DNA of 22,130 bases, from positions 1-22,130 of IMG/VR virus record IMGVR_UViG_3300050821_003624; one strand, 5' to 3'. This document shows positions 1 through 7,693 of this stretch, in pieces (the first letter of the stretch is position 1; every line of letters starts with the position of its first letter). The position numbers and the translations under genes are program-made. This DNA is from a virus. The notes beneath the pieces are model-generated. The model did not search any database. It was not told the origin of the DNA and saw nothing but the letters and a program-made list of their open reading frames with translations.

Positions 1-610
1 CACCATCTTGCGAAGCTCCCGTACTTCCCCATCCTGTCGGTGGAACTGTATGCGTATGCGCCGCACTTGTATGCGTATGATTCGCCATTGTGTGCGTATG
101 GTTGGCAAGACCATGCGTATGCGGATTAACCGTATGACTATGCGCCAAAATAACGGAGGTATTAAAAGGCGTGTTTCCTCCAGTCCCTCCACCCGCTCCA
201 TTAACAACACGAAGCGCTTTGTCGTTCTGAGTCGTAACTTGAGTCCAACCGGTTGGAGCGGCAGCTTGGTAGAAAACCATCACGGTCCCCGATGGAATAA
301 CAGGCGTTGACGTATTTAGAGTCGTTAGATTTATTGGCGGCTCCTGATACCAAAGCGAATTCCCAGTTATGTCCGCCAAGACGAAACGTATTCTTTCAAT
401 TTCACCGGCGAGCGAAGTAGGGCGAGAAGTCACCCCACCAGGATAGGGATCGGTCTGCGTACCCATGATCGTGTCATTCTGAGAATAGCTATCCATTCCG
501 GCAGGAATAAAATTCGTTCCAATGTTTAAAAATTCATTATTCCATAGTGACGCAGCAATAATCTGACCTGGAATTACAACGATCAAAGGAATGGTAAATT
601 GTGCGCCCAT
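1..610 (-). CDS. Tail fibre/receptor-binding protein with HxH repeats (C-terminus missing)
   Basis: The gene starts at 610 with AGGAG nine bases upstream and stays open to the window edge (203 codons), so the C-terminus is missing. Residues 1-95 form an N-terminal domain of the kind seen in many phage fibres (motifs SLAGEIERIRF and ITGNSLWYQ). Residues 106-123 carry PSGTVMVFYQAAAPTGWT, the collar-like motif that precedes fibre tips. Residues 157-187 hold five H-x-H motifs at exactly 7-residue steps (H157, 164, 171, 178, 185). In the T4 gp37 tip such motifs from three chains bind iron in an elongated needle; the same trimeric metal-binding tip is inferred here. It is the last visible gene of the virion block. 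Confidence 0.88.
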   Translation of the reverse strand, partial: MGAQFTIPLIVVIPGQIIAASLWNNEFLNIGTNFIPAGMDSYSQNDTIMGTQTDPYPGGVTSRPTSLAGEIERIRFVLADITGNSLWYQEPPINLTTLNTSTPVIPSGTVMVFYQAAAPTGWTQVTTQNDKALRVVNGAGGGTGGNTPFNTSVILAHSHTVNPHTHGLANHTHTMANHTHTSAAHTHTVPPTGWGSTGASQDG

Positions 611-1024
611 TTATATAACTCCTCTCATCATTTCTTCAATATCGATAGGTTCCGCTTTACGCATGATAAATCTCTTGTTCCAAGGTTCCATTAAAACATC
701 AATTATTAATTTGTCTTTCCCTTCAAATTCAAGCTCTTGATATTTTGCACGTTGAAGTTGACCTGTTATTAAATCTGCTTCTTTTTTGCCTATGTCAACG
801 AATCGACAAGAATCGCAAATCATAAGAAATGAAATCTTCATATCCGATAAAACAACAGGGATTTCTCTATAATCAGCATGTTTGGCTAAATCCCAAACAA
901 CTTTTCCATTCGATAGATCACTTGGAATTTGTTTTCGCGTCTTAATCGCATTGCCACACGCCATGCAACCAACTTGTTTAATCCCAAGTTCATCAAAAAC
1001 AAGATAATCGTGTTCAAAGTTCAT
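611..1024 (-). CDS. Small protein with two CxxC pairs, between nozzle and tail fibre
   Basis: A 137-residue protein of unknown function. Cys20-x2-Cys23 and Cys70-x2-Cys73 are spaced like the two knuckles of a zinc ribbon, so one bound zinc ion is likely. The rest is mixed charged/hydrophobic with no membrane segment or signal peptide. The start overlaps the stop of the upstream nozzle-like gene by four bases, and its own stop directly abuts the tail-fibre start, whose ribosome site lies inside this gene. Co-translation with virion genes suggests a virion or assembly role, but no family was recognised. Confidence 0.8.
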   Translation of the reverse strand: MNFEHDYLVFDELGIKQVGCMACGNAIKTRKQIPSDLSNGKVVWDLAKHADYREIPVVLSDMKISFLMICDSCRFVDIGKKEADLITGQLQRAKYQELEFEGKDKLIIDVLMEPWNKRFIMRKAEPIDIEEMMRGVI

Positions 1025-2556
1025 GCCGCTATCCTTACGCCCTGCTCTTTGTAGGCAATAATAACTTCCGACAAAAAGAAGTCTTCATTTAGTCCATTGT
1101 GGTCAATTTCCATCTGTAAAACTTTACCGTATGACTTAACATCGAAAGGCGAATCCGCTAGGAGATCGCCAGCAAATACAGAGTTGTCAAATGTTGCGTT
1201 GTCAAAAGTTGCACCAGATGCAGTTATTGTCGTGCTTATCATTGGCAATGCAATATTGTTTATCGATATAAAAATCGTTAGAGTTATATTTGTTGCCGAA
1301 CGAATCCTTAAAATTCCCTTCGGGAAGAATTTATGCATCAAAGGATTATTGAATTCCCACCGCTTCCATTTTATGACTGAGAGATAGGGGTTGTTGCTAT
1401 CGTTGCGCTGTGAACCTTCAAGCTCCCAAATATTCCCATTGTAATCCCCTGTTCGTACTCGGAAATCACTTGGTCCTTTACGGTAACTCCATGAGTAAGA
1501 TGCTGAATAACCGGACGCATAAACATTGTTATTGTGGATTGCCCAAATTTTATGTGGCTCTCTATCTATAAATTGAACAAGGGCCGTATTTGTATTTGAT
1601 CCTGATATCTGAATGAACCATTTAACGCACCGAAGTTTTTTGTCATATGCACAATGCCAGTTTTCAATATTACCAAAGGTTGAATTCTCGCGTAGATACC
1701 GATCGATTTGAGCGGGACGAGTTAAAGAAGCTCGACGATAATTCCCTGTTTGGAAAACTCCATTAAGAGAATAAATCGTTAAGTCTTCCGCCATGATATA
1801 GATATCATTATCAGCTTGAGTGACGAGGCGCCAATGTGCGGCGCCGCCTTCCCAGATAGCTTTCTCATAACCCCAAAGAGTTGGATCTACATTCGTGTCA
1901 TCGATAATGAAGGTTTCGGTTTTGCTTGCTACAAATAAGCGTTGACCAAATTCCCACGCTGCGACCAAACCACCAACGCTATAAACTGGAATTACGGTTA
2001 CGTCTGCATCCGCAAAGTCGGATCCGTTGTTATTCTTGGAAGCGTAAACTGCATATTTCGTAATCGCCCAATTACGGAAATTCGCTCCGCTTGGATGGAA
2101 AATGATCTGGAAAGGATTTCCTTTAATCGCCCAATCAGAAGCGGGAGTTACATTCGTAGCACTCCCAGAACCCGTCCACATTTTTGGTGTGGTTGATCCG
2201 TCGGCTATATAGAGCGTGTCCGCTAATTGACTGAAATGAAAGAAGTTGCTTACGGCCATTCCCGTGGCAATTACATTTGAATCACTATTGAAATAAACAC
2301 TTCCGTTATTCTTGGCGTAAATCTGGAATTGATTCCCGGTTGTTTGCCTGAAATCGTAACCACCCATGACACGATTTGTGACGGAAGGCGTGAATAGAAT
2401 AGATGATCCTCCACGTTTCTCAATTCCCATATTGTGAAGGTTGAAATTAACGGAAGGATCGATTAAAGCGGTATCCGGGGTTAACTCGAAGTTCCGGTTG
2501 AAATCAAAACCGGCTTCGGTCCCTGGAATCCTTAATTCATTTACTTTAAGTCCCAT
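1021..2556 (-). CDS. Putative tail nozzle-like structural protein
   Basis: A 511-residue, beta-rich protein without membrane segments. The region near residues 45-80 (IEKRGGSSILF, then GGYDFRQ) and the later run LFVASKTETFIIDD followed by DIYIMAEDLTIYSLNG resemble the repeated blades of podovirus nozzle proteins (P22 gp10 / T7 gp12 type), which extend the tail below the adaptor ring. Its place downstream of the adaptor and before the fibre fits. The assignment rests on pattern resemblance and gene order rather than on one diagnostic motif; a fibre-associated structural protein is the alternative. Confidence 0.65.
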   Translation of the reverse strand: MGLKVNELRIPGTEAGFDFNRNFELTPDTALIDPSVNFNLHNMGIEKRGGSSILFTPSVTNRVMGGYDFRQTTGNQFQIYAKNNGSVYFNSDSNVIATGMAVSNFFHFSQLADTLYIADGSTTPKMWTGSGSATNVTPASDWAIKGNPFQIIFHPSGANFRNWAITKYAVYASKNNNGSDFADADVTVIPVYSVGGLVAAWEFGQRLFVASKTETFIIDDTNVDPTLWGYEKAIWEGGAAHWRLVTQADNDIYIMAEDLTIYSLNGVFQTGNYRRASLTRPAQIDRYLRENSTFGNIENWHCAYDKKLRCVKWFIQISGSNTNTALVQFIDREPHKIWAIHNNNVYASGYSASYSWSYRKGPSDFRVRTGDYNGNIWELEGSQRNDSNNPYLSVIKWKRWEFNNPLMHKFFPKGILRIRSATNITLTIFISINNIALPMISTTITASGATFDNATFDNSVFAGDLLADSPFDVKSYGKVLQMEIDHNGLNEDFFLSEVIIAYKEQGVRIAA

Positions 2557-2559
2557 AGC

Positions 2560-2859
2560 TTAATCCGTACACGGAACAACGGGATCTTCTCTAACCCATG
2601 CGGGTGGTACCGTTGTTTGAAATTCGTTAACCCATACAGATGAAACGGAAGTCGTTGAATTCCATGTAACTACAGCCCCTGTTTCCAAAACCCAACAGGT
2701 TTGATTGGATGCTGGAGGCATAGCAGTAAGAATCCCCGCATAAACATCAGATGTTTGTTGACGATCCGGTTGCAAGATAACGCCTTTGGGAAAAGGTTTC
2801 GGCATGATCCCGGGGATCATCCAGACTGATTGACGTTTTTGGACTGTATCTATACTCAA
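2560..2859 (-). CDS. Small virion-block protein, unknown
   Basis: A 99-residue protein that I do not recognise. It is rich in Trp, Pro, Thr and Val, has two cysteines (one near the C-terminus, VVPCTD), and shows no membrane segment or signal peptide; the second half reads like beta strands. The start overlaps the preceding stop by four bases and only three bases separate its stop from the nozzle-like gene, so it belongs to the virion operon. A small structural or fibre-attachment role is inferred from position only. Confidence 0.75.
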   Translation of the reverse strand: MSIDTVQKRQSVWMIPGIMPKPFPKGVILQPDRQQTSDVYAGILTAMPPASNQTCWVLETGAVVTWNSTTSVSSVWVNEFQTTVPPAWVREDPVVPCTD

Positions 2860-3629
2860 CTGAAATTATCCTTCGTGAAAGTAGTTCCGTTATCAGATTG
2901 AGGAGCAGTGGCAATCACGGCGCCTGACGCGTTGTAAATCTTTTCGGTTGTGGCATCTGAAGTCCGCTTATTGCGAAGTGCCATTAAGAGAAACATCATT
3001 GCTGTTTTAAGCGTTGGCGTAGATGAAGGAACGCCAACCAATTCTGGGATGGCATCGCTTCCAACCGATGCGTCAACCTGACTTTTGATTGTAGACGCAG
3101 CAGTTGAACCAATATCATTAACGATTCCAATCGTTACGCCGGATTGATTGTTACTTAGGTTTACCGTATCCGTATTTCGATTGAATCCTGAAATACTTCC
3201 TGTAGGAAGTTTGTTAAAGATCGCTTGAACATCCGCAAGAATGCTCCCGGAAGTCGGCGAACTTATCACGGTATTCAAAGCTGTATTTATCTGAGTTAAA
3301 ACATCATTAGTTGAAAGCGGCGTTATTTCGTTGGTTCCATCCCAGAATATTTGGCTTTGATATACGATCTGATCGCCTAAAGCGGGAGAACCGCCGGCTC
3401 TCTGATAGATCGCATAAGTATATTTACCGGGACCAATCGAAGATGGGAAAGCGACTTTATAATAACCCGTGCTTGTTTGTTCCGTTAGCGTGATTGCATA
3501 CGTCGCATAGTTCCCAGAAGTAAAGGCTTCAAAAGCTGTTCCATTCCATAGTTGGCCCGATTTATCACGCACATTTGCGTAAAGATTAAATCCGGTTTGT
3601 ACTAGAAATGCTTCGATAAGTGCTGACAT
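2856..3629 (-). CDS. Putative tail/virion structural protein
   Basis: A 257-residue protein. Residues 8-75 form a compact beta domain (FNLYANVRDKSGQLWNG, then STGYYKVAFPSSIGPGKYTY) of a type common in phage baseplate and fibre-associated proteins. The middle (about 105-175) is Ser/Thr/Asn-rich and repetitive, like a fibre shaft or linker, and the C-terminal 60 residues contain a helix (TLKTAMMFLLMALRNKR) and a short beta tail (EKIYNASGAVIATAP). There is no signal peptide. It sits between the signal-peptide fibre-like protein and a small protein with a four-base overlap. Structural role likely; exact part unknown. Confidence 0.7.
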   Translation of the reverse strand: MSALIEAFLVQTGFNLYANVRDKSGQLWNGTAFEAFTSGNYATYAITLTEQTSTGYYKVAFPSSIGPGKYTYAIYQRAGGSPALGDQIVYQSQIFWDGTNEITPLSTNDVLTQINTALNTVISSPTSGSILADVQAIFNKLPTGSISGFNRNTDTVNLSNNQSGVTIGIVNDIGSTAASTIKSQVDASVGSDAIPELVGVPSSTPTLKTAMMFLLMALRNKRTSDATTEKIYNASGAVIATAPQSDNGTTFTKDNFS

Positions 3630-3632
3630 AAT

Positions 3633-4658
3633 TTAGCTCGCCGTTACCGTTGTGGTGCCCAAATTCGAGTTGACCGACCTATAGACGTAGTAATTCTCGG
3701 TGAAACCGGAGGCGTTTGTAATACTCAAAGTTTGAGGAGGATTGAATCCACCGGAGAATCCACCGACGGTAAAAGTTGCGGTTCCAAGGCGCGTCGGGTA
3801 AGCATAGACGATATATTGAGTTGCGCTAGGCGTAACGGTGAATGTATTGGCGACCGCGTTTGTTAAGTCTGTTCCAGCGAGACTTGTCACGTCAGTGCTA
3901 GTATAGACGCCAGATTGAGCTGAAACACCCCAGAACCGATCGTTATTGAAATTATGTGTGATTGAAGTAGAAGCGCTACCAGCGGCACCCGCTGCATTAA
4001 GCGTAAAAGTGACAGCCCCCGCAACCCCTGGATAATTTACATTTGATGTTGTCGCTGTTGGCCCCTGGAAACTATTGGTCATGGTGAGACTTGTGCCACC
4101 GGAAACCGTTCCACTTGTAGCCGGACCATTCCCATAAGAAGCGGTGAAGGTTATATTCCCGGCTGTTTTCCAAACACCGGTTCCAATTTCAAAAACACTA
4201 GGAAGACTGTCGCTGAAAGACGTGATCGAAAAAGCGAAGTTGGTTCCTTGAGCGGCCCAAACTCCTTTCGTTCCGTTGTAAAGCCAAGCATAATTTATAA
4301 GAGCGGTACTCGTATCAACCTGAATAACGTTTATATTCGAAACCCCATTCGGACCTTGAACAGCGGTAAAAGTAAAGCTGCTAAAGTTAATCTTCGAAGT
4401 CGGGCTTGAAACCGTAACACCACCGATCGAAACATTAAGAGAAGAACTTCCTCCGCCACCGGTTGCTGCTGTGGTCTGAATTGTTCCATCATTAAATTTA
4501 AGATTTGTCGTCTGCAAATTGGTAATGGTTCCACTTGAAACGTAGAACGTAGCCCCTTGCTGTAGAACGTTTTGATTCTGAATAAATGATCCGCCGGGAG
4601 GACCGGCGTAAGCCACTCCCGCTAATCCGATTAGAATAATTCCTAAATACTTTCTCAC
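3633..4658 (-). CDS. Fibre-like protein with N-terminal signal peptide
   Basis: A 341-residue protein. Residues 1-18 (MRK, hydrophobic YLGIILIGLAGV, then AYA before Gly19) are a textbook signal peptide with a signal peptidase I site; there is no lipobox cysteine. The mature part begins with shaft-like sequence (GATFYVSSGTITNLQTTNLK) and the FNDGTIQTTAA motif common in phage fibres, then a glycine-rich hinge (residues 67-70) and a Ser/Thr/Asn/Gly-rich beta region to the end. The start overlaps the adaptor stop by four bases. An exported signal is unusual for a virion protein: it may be displayed on or secreted from the host, or the hydrophobic stretch may anchor it in the particle. Confidence 0.75.
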   Translation of the reverse strand: MRKYLGIILIGLAGVAYAGPPGGSFIQNQNVLQQGATFYVSSGTITNLQTTNLKFNDGTIQTTAATGGGGSSSLNVSIGGVTVSSPTSKINFSSFTFTAVQGPNGVSNINVIQVDTSTALINYAWLYNGTKGVWAAQGTNFAFSITSFSDSLPSVFEIGTGVWKTAGNITFTASYGNGPATSGTVSGGTSLTMTNSFQGPTATTSNVNYPGVAGAVTFTLNAAGAAGSASTSITHNFNNDRFWGVSAQSGVYTSTDVTSLAGTDLTNAVANTFTVTPSATQYIVYAYPTRLGTATFTVGGFSGGFNPPQTLSITNASGFTENYYVYRSVNSNLGTTTVTAS

Positions 4659-5539
4659 CAGTAGTCCGTTACCAAGTCCGTTATATTTGAAATGTCAGAA
4701 CCATAGTTTTCTCTAAAGATTAAATCCTGGAGGAAACGCTTATACTTTCCTTGTTCATCTGCAACGCGATCATCATCTTCCACTTGAAGCTTTTTCATCT
4801 TGATGCCCTGAACAAACATATTACGCCAACGCCTAAGAAGAGTCGAAAAGAGAGCGCTTGCCATATCAATCTGGGTTATATCCGCATAATATCGTAGACG
4901 ACCACCATATGTAACATCGGGTGGCGTGTTAAATATGAAATAACCCTGATTGACGTCTCCAATCGGGTAAAGATAACGCGGCCTAAGTGGTTCAATCAAT
5001 TTTGTTTGCCGTTCCCATGAAAAAACAGGACGCGTTTCGACAGGATATTCAATATCGACAATCATGTAGGTACTTCCGCCAATAGGCGCAGTTGTCCAAT
5101 TTGGGACCATTGAAGCAACTTTGGTTATGCTGTTATAAGCCACGATCTGAGAATAACTACCGGTTCCAACCCCTGTCATAATCAAAATCTCTTTTCCGAT
5201 AACATTGGTTCCAGACATGTCATTAGAAGCAAGTGTAATTGAATTGATTGAACCAGATTGAGCTATTCCTTGATCGGTTCCGTAGAGAATCGTTAATTCA
5301 ATATCACTCGAATAATCGGAAGGATAAGCAAAACGAGATTGACCAATTGGAATAACGGTATAAGACGTTACTTGAAGAACTTTCGGCTTTTTACCAAGCT
5401 GCCAAATATCATTTTTTATTTCTTCCATCCATTCCGTTGAAGCGCGTGTAACCAAAGAAGCGGAAGGATTAGTTTCTCCAGCTTGATAGAGTCCTTCTAA
5501 GACAAGAGTGTTTACCGTGGGGTTGCTTGGAATTGACAT
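4655..5539 (-). CDS. Putative head-tail adaptor (Gp4/gp11-like)
   Basis: A 294-residue protein. The N-terminus (VNTLVLEGLYQAGE) and the C-terminal half (RLRYYADITQIDMA, then a long amphipathic helix LLRRWRNMFVQGIKMKKL) follow the pattern of podovirus adaptors (P22 gp4, T7 gp11), which join the portal ring to the nozzle. It is longer than those, with an extra Ser/Thr/Gly-rich beta insert around residues 75-155. The start overlaps the upstream glycosyltransferase by 28 bases. The position before the nozzle supports the call; no full motif set could be tested. Confidence 0.65.
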   Translation of the reverse strand: MSIPSNPTVNTLVLEGLYQAGETNPSASLVTRASTEWMEEIKNDIWQLGKKPKVLQVTSYTVIPIGQSRFAYPSDYSSDIELTILYGTDQGIAQSGSINSITLASNDMSGTNVIGKEILIMTGVGTGSYSQIVAYNSITKVASMVPNWTTAPIGGSTYMIVDIEYPVETRPVFSWERQTKLIEPLRPRYLYPIGDVNQGYFIFNTPPDVTYGGRLRYYADITQIDMASALFSTLLRRWRNMFVQGIKMKKLQVEDDDRVADEQGKYKRFLQDLIFRENYGSDISNITDLVTDYW

Positions 5540-6666
5540 AATCCCTCATAGGCTTTAATCCATTGTTTGTATTGCGTGTTAATATCAAAATGATCCTTAA
5601 CGATTTGACGCTCTTTTTCGCCAATAGACTGACGCAAATTCGAATCGTTAATTAACATCTCCAAAGCTTCAATCCATCCTTCTTCTCTATTTTCCTCTAT
5701 AAAAATACCGGCTTCCCCATTGCTTAAATCTGCCATCTCTTTATAAGGGGATATATAGGAAACAACGCATGGAACTTGAATAGCAGAGAATTCAATTAGT
5801 TTGATTGGACTTTTTGAATTATTGAAGGGAGTTTGTTTTAAAGGAATGACACCTATATCGATATCCAAAGCGGCAAGACGATAGGGATGAGCGGCCATTT
5901 CTACCCATTCATGAAATTCAACTTGTCCTGATCTATAATCATTTTCAAATGTAATCGGTTTAAAACCAATCATGACTATTTTTACGTTTGGATATTTAGA
6001 GCCGATCTTTTTTAAAACGTTTCTAATAAGTAGCAAATCTTCCCAGTGAGAATTCCCGCCATACCATGCGATTCGTATTTCTTTTGGATTAGGACGTACA
6101 ATGTTTATTTTGTTCCATTGATTTAAATCAATACAATTCGGAAGAATTGAAACATTATTGTTGTACTCACGAAAAACATTAGCCAAGGCTTCCGTTGTTA
6201 CAGTCACCATATCGGCACGAGAAACAGATTGTTTAAATTCTTCGATGGCAAGATTATTTTTATCCAAATCTATATTTACACCATGTTTCCATTCGTGAAT
6301 TAACTTCCCTTCATGCATGATCTTTAATTCTTTAGTACCAAAATCAACATAATGATTTGAAAGAGGCGAAACATTGAAAACGTCGTCATCATGATCGATA
6401 ACAATTTTCGCTTTCAATCCAACTTCACGAACAAAACTTTTAATCTTTTCTATGAATGATTTTGATCCTAAGCGCTGCAAAAGATAAATATCGGAAGAAA
6501 CAGTTTCCCAAAATTTGGCCGATCTTTCAGATACTTCCTGCAAAAGTGTTCCCATCCAAATCTGAGATGTTTTTATTTCTTTTTTGTCTTCTGCTTTAAG
6601 GAGAGGAAGAGTTGCGCGGTAGAAATCTTGCGCTCCATCACCTTGTCTAAAAATTCCCACCTTCAT
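5512..6666 (-). CDS. GT4-type glycosyltransferase (GT-B fold)
   Basis: A 384-residue cytoplasmic enzyme expected to transfer a sugar from a nucleotide-sugar donor. The N-terminal domain is MKVGIFRQGDGAQDFYR, with DHDDDVF at residues 91-97. The C-terminal nucleotide-binding domain starts near residue 195 (EIRIAWYGG) and carries the family signature DIGVIPL followed by SKSPIKLIEFSA (residues 284-295; E292 matches the donor-binding acidic residue). The start overlaps the upstream GT-A enzyme by four bases (ATGA), so the pair is translationally coupled. Both lie inside the virion operon, between the capsid and adaptor genes. Donor and acceptor cannot be told; a virion protein or host surface glycan is likely. 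Confidence 0.85.
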   Translation of the reverse strand: MKVGIFRQGDGAQDFYRATLPLLKAEDKKEIKTSQIWMGTLLQEVSERSAKFWETVSSDIYLLQRLGSKSFIEKIKSFVREVGLKAKIVIDHDDDVFNVSPLSNHYVDFGTKELKIMHEGKLIHEWKHGVNIDLDKNNLAIEEFKQSVSRADMVTVTTEALANVFREYNNNVSILPNCIDLNQWNKINIVRPNPKEIRIAWYGGNSHWEDLLLIRNVLKKIGSKYPNVKIVMIGFKPITFENDYRSGQVEFHEWVEMAAHPYRLAALDIDIGVIPLKQTPFNNSKSPIKLIEFSAIQVPCVVSYISPYKEMADLSNGEAGIFIEENREEGWIEALEMLINDSNLRQSIGEKERQIVKDHFDINTQYKQWIKAYEGLCQFQATPR

Positions 6667-7313
6667 AGCATTGATCCATATAGCAATCTGAAATTTGATT
6701 CAAAATCAACACCAAGATCATAAAGTTCAGCAAATGCAGCAACCGACACAACACTTGGAATTATCTTATAAGCAAAATTATCCGCCATCCGTTTGGCGAA
6801 TATAAAATCAGATACCGGATTAATTTCTAGCCAAGGTTTTGGTAATTTCACAAGACTTGGGAAATGGAAAAGTATCTTGCTGATATGGCATTGCGTAATA
6901 GAATGACCGATTTTCCAAGATGAAAAATCGTAATGCTTATCACGTGATACACCTATGATTTGACCCACGACCATGGAAACATTTTGACTTGCTTCCAAAA
7001 GATGTTTAAGACCCCATGGGAGTAAGCAATCATCATCAGCATCATTAAAAATCCAATCACACCAACCATAATTTTCCAAGCAATATTTGATCGGGATTGA
7101 TGGTTCTCCCTGTGGGACATTCTTAAGGATTCGAACTTTTTCTTTTTCTTGCGTCGTAAGTTGATCCATCAATTCCGGATAATCATCATCTGGAATTGAA
7201 ATAGTAACGCGAGATTTTACGTCTGAATTCAAAGCGGTATGAATCTGGCAAATCAAATTTGCAGTTCGATTCTTTAGAGTCGGAATAAAAACATCGACGT
7301 CGAAAGTTTTCAT
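6663..7313 (-). CDS. GT2-like glycosyltransferase (GT-A fold)
   Basis: A 216-residue protein that starts with VDVFIPTLKNRTANL, the first strand and loop of a GT-A fold, and has DADDD at residues 91-95, the metal-binding DxD region that holds the nucleotide-sugar. It is short for the family (usually about 230-300 residues) and has no membrane segment. Four-base overlaps link it to the small gene before and the GT4 enzyme after. The two enzymes probably act one after the other on the same acceptor; this is inferred from coupling, not seen. A late-block location argues against a role in early takeover. Confidence 0.8.
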   Translation of the reverse strand: MKTFDVDVFIPTLKNRTANLICQIHTALNSDVKSRVTISIPDDDYPELMDQLTTQEKEKVRILKNVPQGEPSIPIKYCLENYGWCDWIFNDADDDCLLPWGLKHLLEASQNVSMVVGQIIGVSRDKHYDFSSWKIGHSITQCHISKILFHFPSLVKLPKPWLEINPVSDFIFAKRMADNFAYKIIPSVVSVAAFAELYDLGVDFESNFRLLYGSML

Positions 7314-7627
7314 ACGCCGCTATTTACTGTCCAAAATTTCTTACCTTCTTCTGTATACAAAAGCTTATAAATAGTTTTTTCTCTTAGTTCTTTATCGCCA
7401 ACCAAAATTTCAGGATATTCTTTACACCACTTTTTCCAAGTTAAAGGAGAAATCCTGGCTACCATTCTCATGCTTCTTTCTTTATTCCATCCATCTTGTT
7501 CATCTTTTTTCGAATGGTAATTTGCTTCTAAAATTGGATCGATATTCATCGTATGAGCGAGAATGAGTTCCCCATTCTTTTCTGATATATCTGTTCCTTC
7601 TTTTAATCTGTTTGATCGAACAATCAT
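7310..7627 (-). CDS. Small conserved-looking phage protein downstream of capsid
   Basis: A 105-residue protein, largely helical and charged, with a C-terminal half (LTWKKWCKEYPEIL, then GDKELREKTIYKLLYTEEGK) that resembles small proteins found next to phage capsid genes. No catalytic or membrane feature is visible. The ATG has no clear Shine-Dalgarno sequence: the stem-loop at 7644-7673 ends only 16 bases upstream, so expression may depend on processing or on the hairpin. The stop overlaps the GT-A gene by four bases. Function unknown. Confidence 0.75.
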   Translation of the reverse strand: MIVRSNRLKEGTDISEKNGELILAHTMNIDPILEANYHSKKDEQDGWNKERSMRMVARISPLTWKKWCKEYPEILVGDKELREKTIYKLLYTEEGKKFWTVNSGV

Positions 7628-7643
7628 AAATTTGTGGGAAGTG

Positions 7644-7673
7644 CCCCGGTAGAACCCATGCTTTCTACCGGGG
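7644..7673 (-). terminator. Stem-loop after the capsid gene (attenuator or weak terminator)
   Basis: CCCCGGTAGAA at 7644-7654 pairs perfectly with TTCTACCGGGG at 7663-7673, an 11-bp stem with an 8-base loop, 21 bases downstream of the capsid stop. On the minus strand it is followed by CACTTCCCACAAATTT, not by a run of T. It may therefore be a partial terminator, an RNA-processing site or a 3'-end stabiliser that lets the capsid mRNA outnumber the genes below it. Confidence 0.65.
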
Positions 7674-7693
7674 TTAATCTTCCTTGATTCCTT

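Noticed and set aside
50-142. Short 21-bp repeats that look like a CRISPR array
   Set aside because: They encode the periodic HxH motifs of the tail fibre in frame; there are no unique spacers of constant length.
7118-7134. tRNA T-loop-like sequence on the minus strand (GTTCGAATCC)
   Set aside because: It lies inside the GT-A glycosyltransferase gene and no cloverleaf can be built around it.
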